5,662 bases of DNA from assembly GCA_937901225.1 (NCBI GenBank), contig CALCGX010000074.1:1-5662 (forward strand), written 5' to 3'. Made by a program: the position numbers and the translations under genes. Every line of letters begins with the position of its first letter. Within the stretch, counting starts at the first letter, position 1. Under the pieces are notes generated by a model. That model saw only the letters and a program-made list of their open reading frames with translations, was not told the DNA's origin and did no database searches. This DNA comes from an uncultured Bacteroidales bacterium (lineage in GTDB: Bacteria > Bacteroidota > Bacteroidia > Bacteroidales > Paludibacteraceae). This document shows, piece by piece, positions 4,975-5,662 of this stretch.

Positions 4975-5662
4975 ATGAAAGGAAAAATCGTAGTCATCGC
5001 TCTGATGACATGGGCAATGGCGTTGCCCGAAGCAAAAGCGTGTACAGGTATCACACTGCACACACAAAGTAATCAACCTATTACAGCACGCACCATTGAA
5101 TGGGCTGCCACTCCATTAAACACGATGCTTGTGGTCATGCCACGAGGGCAGAAACAAGTGTCCTTCCTGCCTGACGGCACCAAAGAAGGTAAACAATTCG
5201 TGGCGAACTACGGCTATGTAGGTATAGCCGTGGAAGATAACGCCTTTGTGATGGAAGGTATCAACGAAGCAGGACTGGGAGCTGGCTTGTTCTATTTTCC
5301 TGATTATGGCGAATATATGCCATACAAGAAAGAAGATAAGTCGCTGACAGTGAGTGATATGCAGTTTGTGGCATGGGTGCTGAGCACATGTGCTACGATA
5401 GACGAGATGGTGGCGCTGTTGCCTACTATTCGAGTGGTGGGTACCGACCCTCGTGCCTCTACCGTACACTGGCGCATCACCGAGCCATCGGGTAGGCAAG
5501 TGGTGGTCGAGATAGTGAATCAAGAGGTGAAAGTGCACGAGAATCCGCTGGGTGTATTGACCAACTCGCCCGAGTTTACGTGGCATCTTACCAATCTCAA
5601 CAACTATGTCAACCTTCAGCCTGGTTCTGCTCCAAACAACACGATAGCTAAGGGCATAACAC
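4975..5662 (+). CDS. Choloylglycine hydrolase / penicillin V acylase family protein, partial
   Basis: First 229 codons of a secreted Ntn-hydrolase of the choloylglycine hydrolase (bile salt hydrolase / penicillin V acylase) family; the 3' end lies beyond the right edge. The signal peptide ends ALPEAKA with cleavage expected before C23, which frees the catalytic N-terminal cysteine (CTGITL). Other family positions: R39 and E42 in ARTIEW, N97 in EGINEAGL, and N197 in LTNSPEF followed by the signature LTNLNNY (205-211). Bile salt hydrolases usually have aspartate where this protein has E42, a conservative change also seen in relatives, so substrate cannot be called: conjugated bile acids, penicillin V-like amides or acyl-homoserine lactones are all possible. 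The late catalytic arginine is not in the window. The start is the first ATG after an in-frame stop at 4945, preceded by an A-rich leader. Sampled GC at 5461-5520 is about 57%, far above the adjacent block. It is transcribed away from the RNA unit. Confidence 0.94.
   Translation, partial: MKGKIVVIALMTWAMALPEAKACTGITLHTQSNQPITARTIEWAATPLNTMLVVMPRGQKQVSFLPDGTKEGKQFVANYGYVGIAVEDNAFVMEGINEAGLGAGLFYFPDYGEYMPYKKEDKSLTVSDMQFVAWVLSTCATIDEMVALLPTIRVVGTDPRASTVHWRITEPSGRQVVVEIVNQEVKVHENPLGVLTNSPEFTWHLTNLNNYVNLQPGSAPNNTIAKGIT

Noticed and set aside
4821..5063. 80-residue open frame on the minus strand
   Set aside because: It overlaps the signal-peptide region of the choloylglycine hydrolase gene on the other strand and has no family features.
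5116..5586. 156-residue open frame on the minus strand
   Set aside because: It is antisense to the well-supported choloylglycine hydrolase coding sequence and is rich in His/Arg, as expected of a shadow frame.

Overview
The window looks like a piece of a Bacteroidota chromosome, most likely order Bacteroidales (Prevotella/Bacteroides-like). Evidence: lipoprotein signal peptides on most of the proteins, A-rich start regions without Shine-Dalgarno sequences, and two copies of the Bacteroidales-type promoter (-33 TTTG, 20 bp, -7 TAnnTTTG). No rRNA, tRNA, CRISPR array or insertion sequence was seen. Genus-level placement is a guess.

Layout. Bases 1-331 hold no gene. They contain a promoter firing leftward out of the window, a long inverted repeat across its -33 box, and a stem-loop just after the first gene. 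Bases 332-2077 (minus) encode a complete adenine deaminase with an unexpected lipoprotein signal peptide. Bases 2278-4167 (minus) are a tight three-gene transcript: a 168-residue membrane-associated protein with a signal peptide, a DUF3089-type alpha/beta-hydrolase lipoprotein, and a 129-residue lipoprotein. The genes are spaced 3 and 6 nt apart and end in a strong stem-loop terminator at 2192-2242. In sampled lines this block is AT-richer than its neighbours. Bases 4975-5662 (plus) are the first 229 codons of a secreted choloylglycine hydrolase / penicillin V acylase-family enzyme that runs off the right edge.

The most interesting part is the 807-base gap between 4168 and 4974. It carries what looks like a free-standing transcription unit for a structured non-coding RNA of about 350 nt on the minus strand. 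A near-consensus promoter lies at 4701-4732. A possible H-type pseudoknot starts within about 10 nt of the inferred transcript start. Several stems follow, including a 14-bp hairpin and a long arm tipped by a perfect 16-bp palindrome, and a 10-bp hairpin with a U-rich tail closes the unit. Several stems contain G.U pairs that work only in the minus-strand RNA. I could not match it to RNase P RNA, tmRNA, SRP RNA or 6S RNA.

How the genes relate. All five proteins carry an export signal, so the window is rich in envelope or secreted functions: purine deamination, an esterase-like hydrolase and an amide hydrolase. Only the three-gene block shows physical evidence of co-expression. A functional link between the RNA and the flanking genes is not shown by the sequence.
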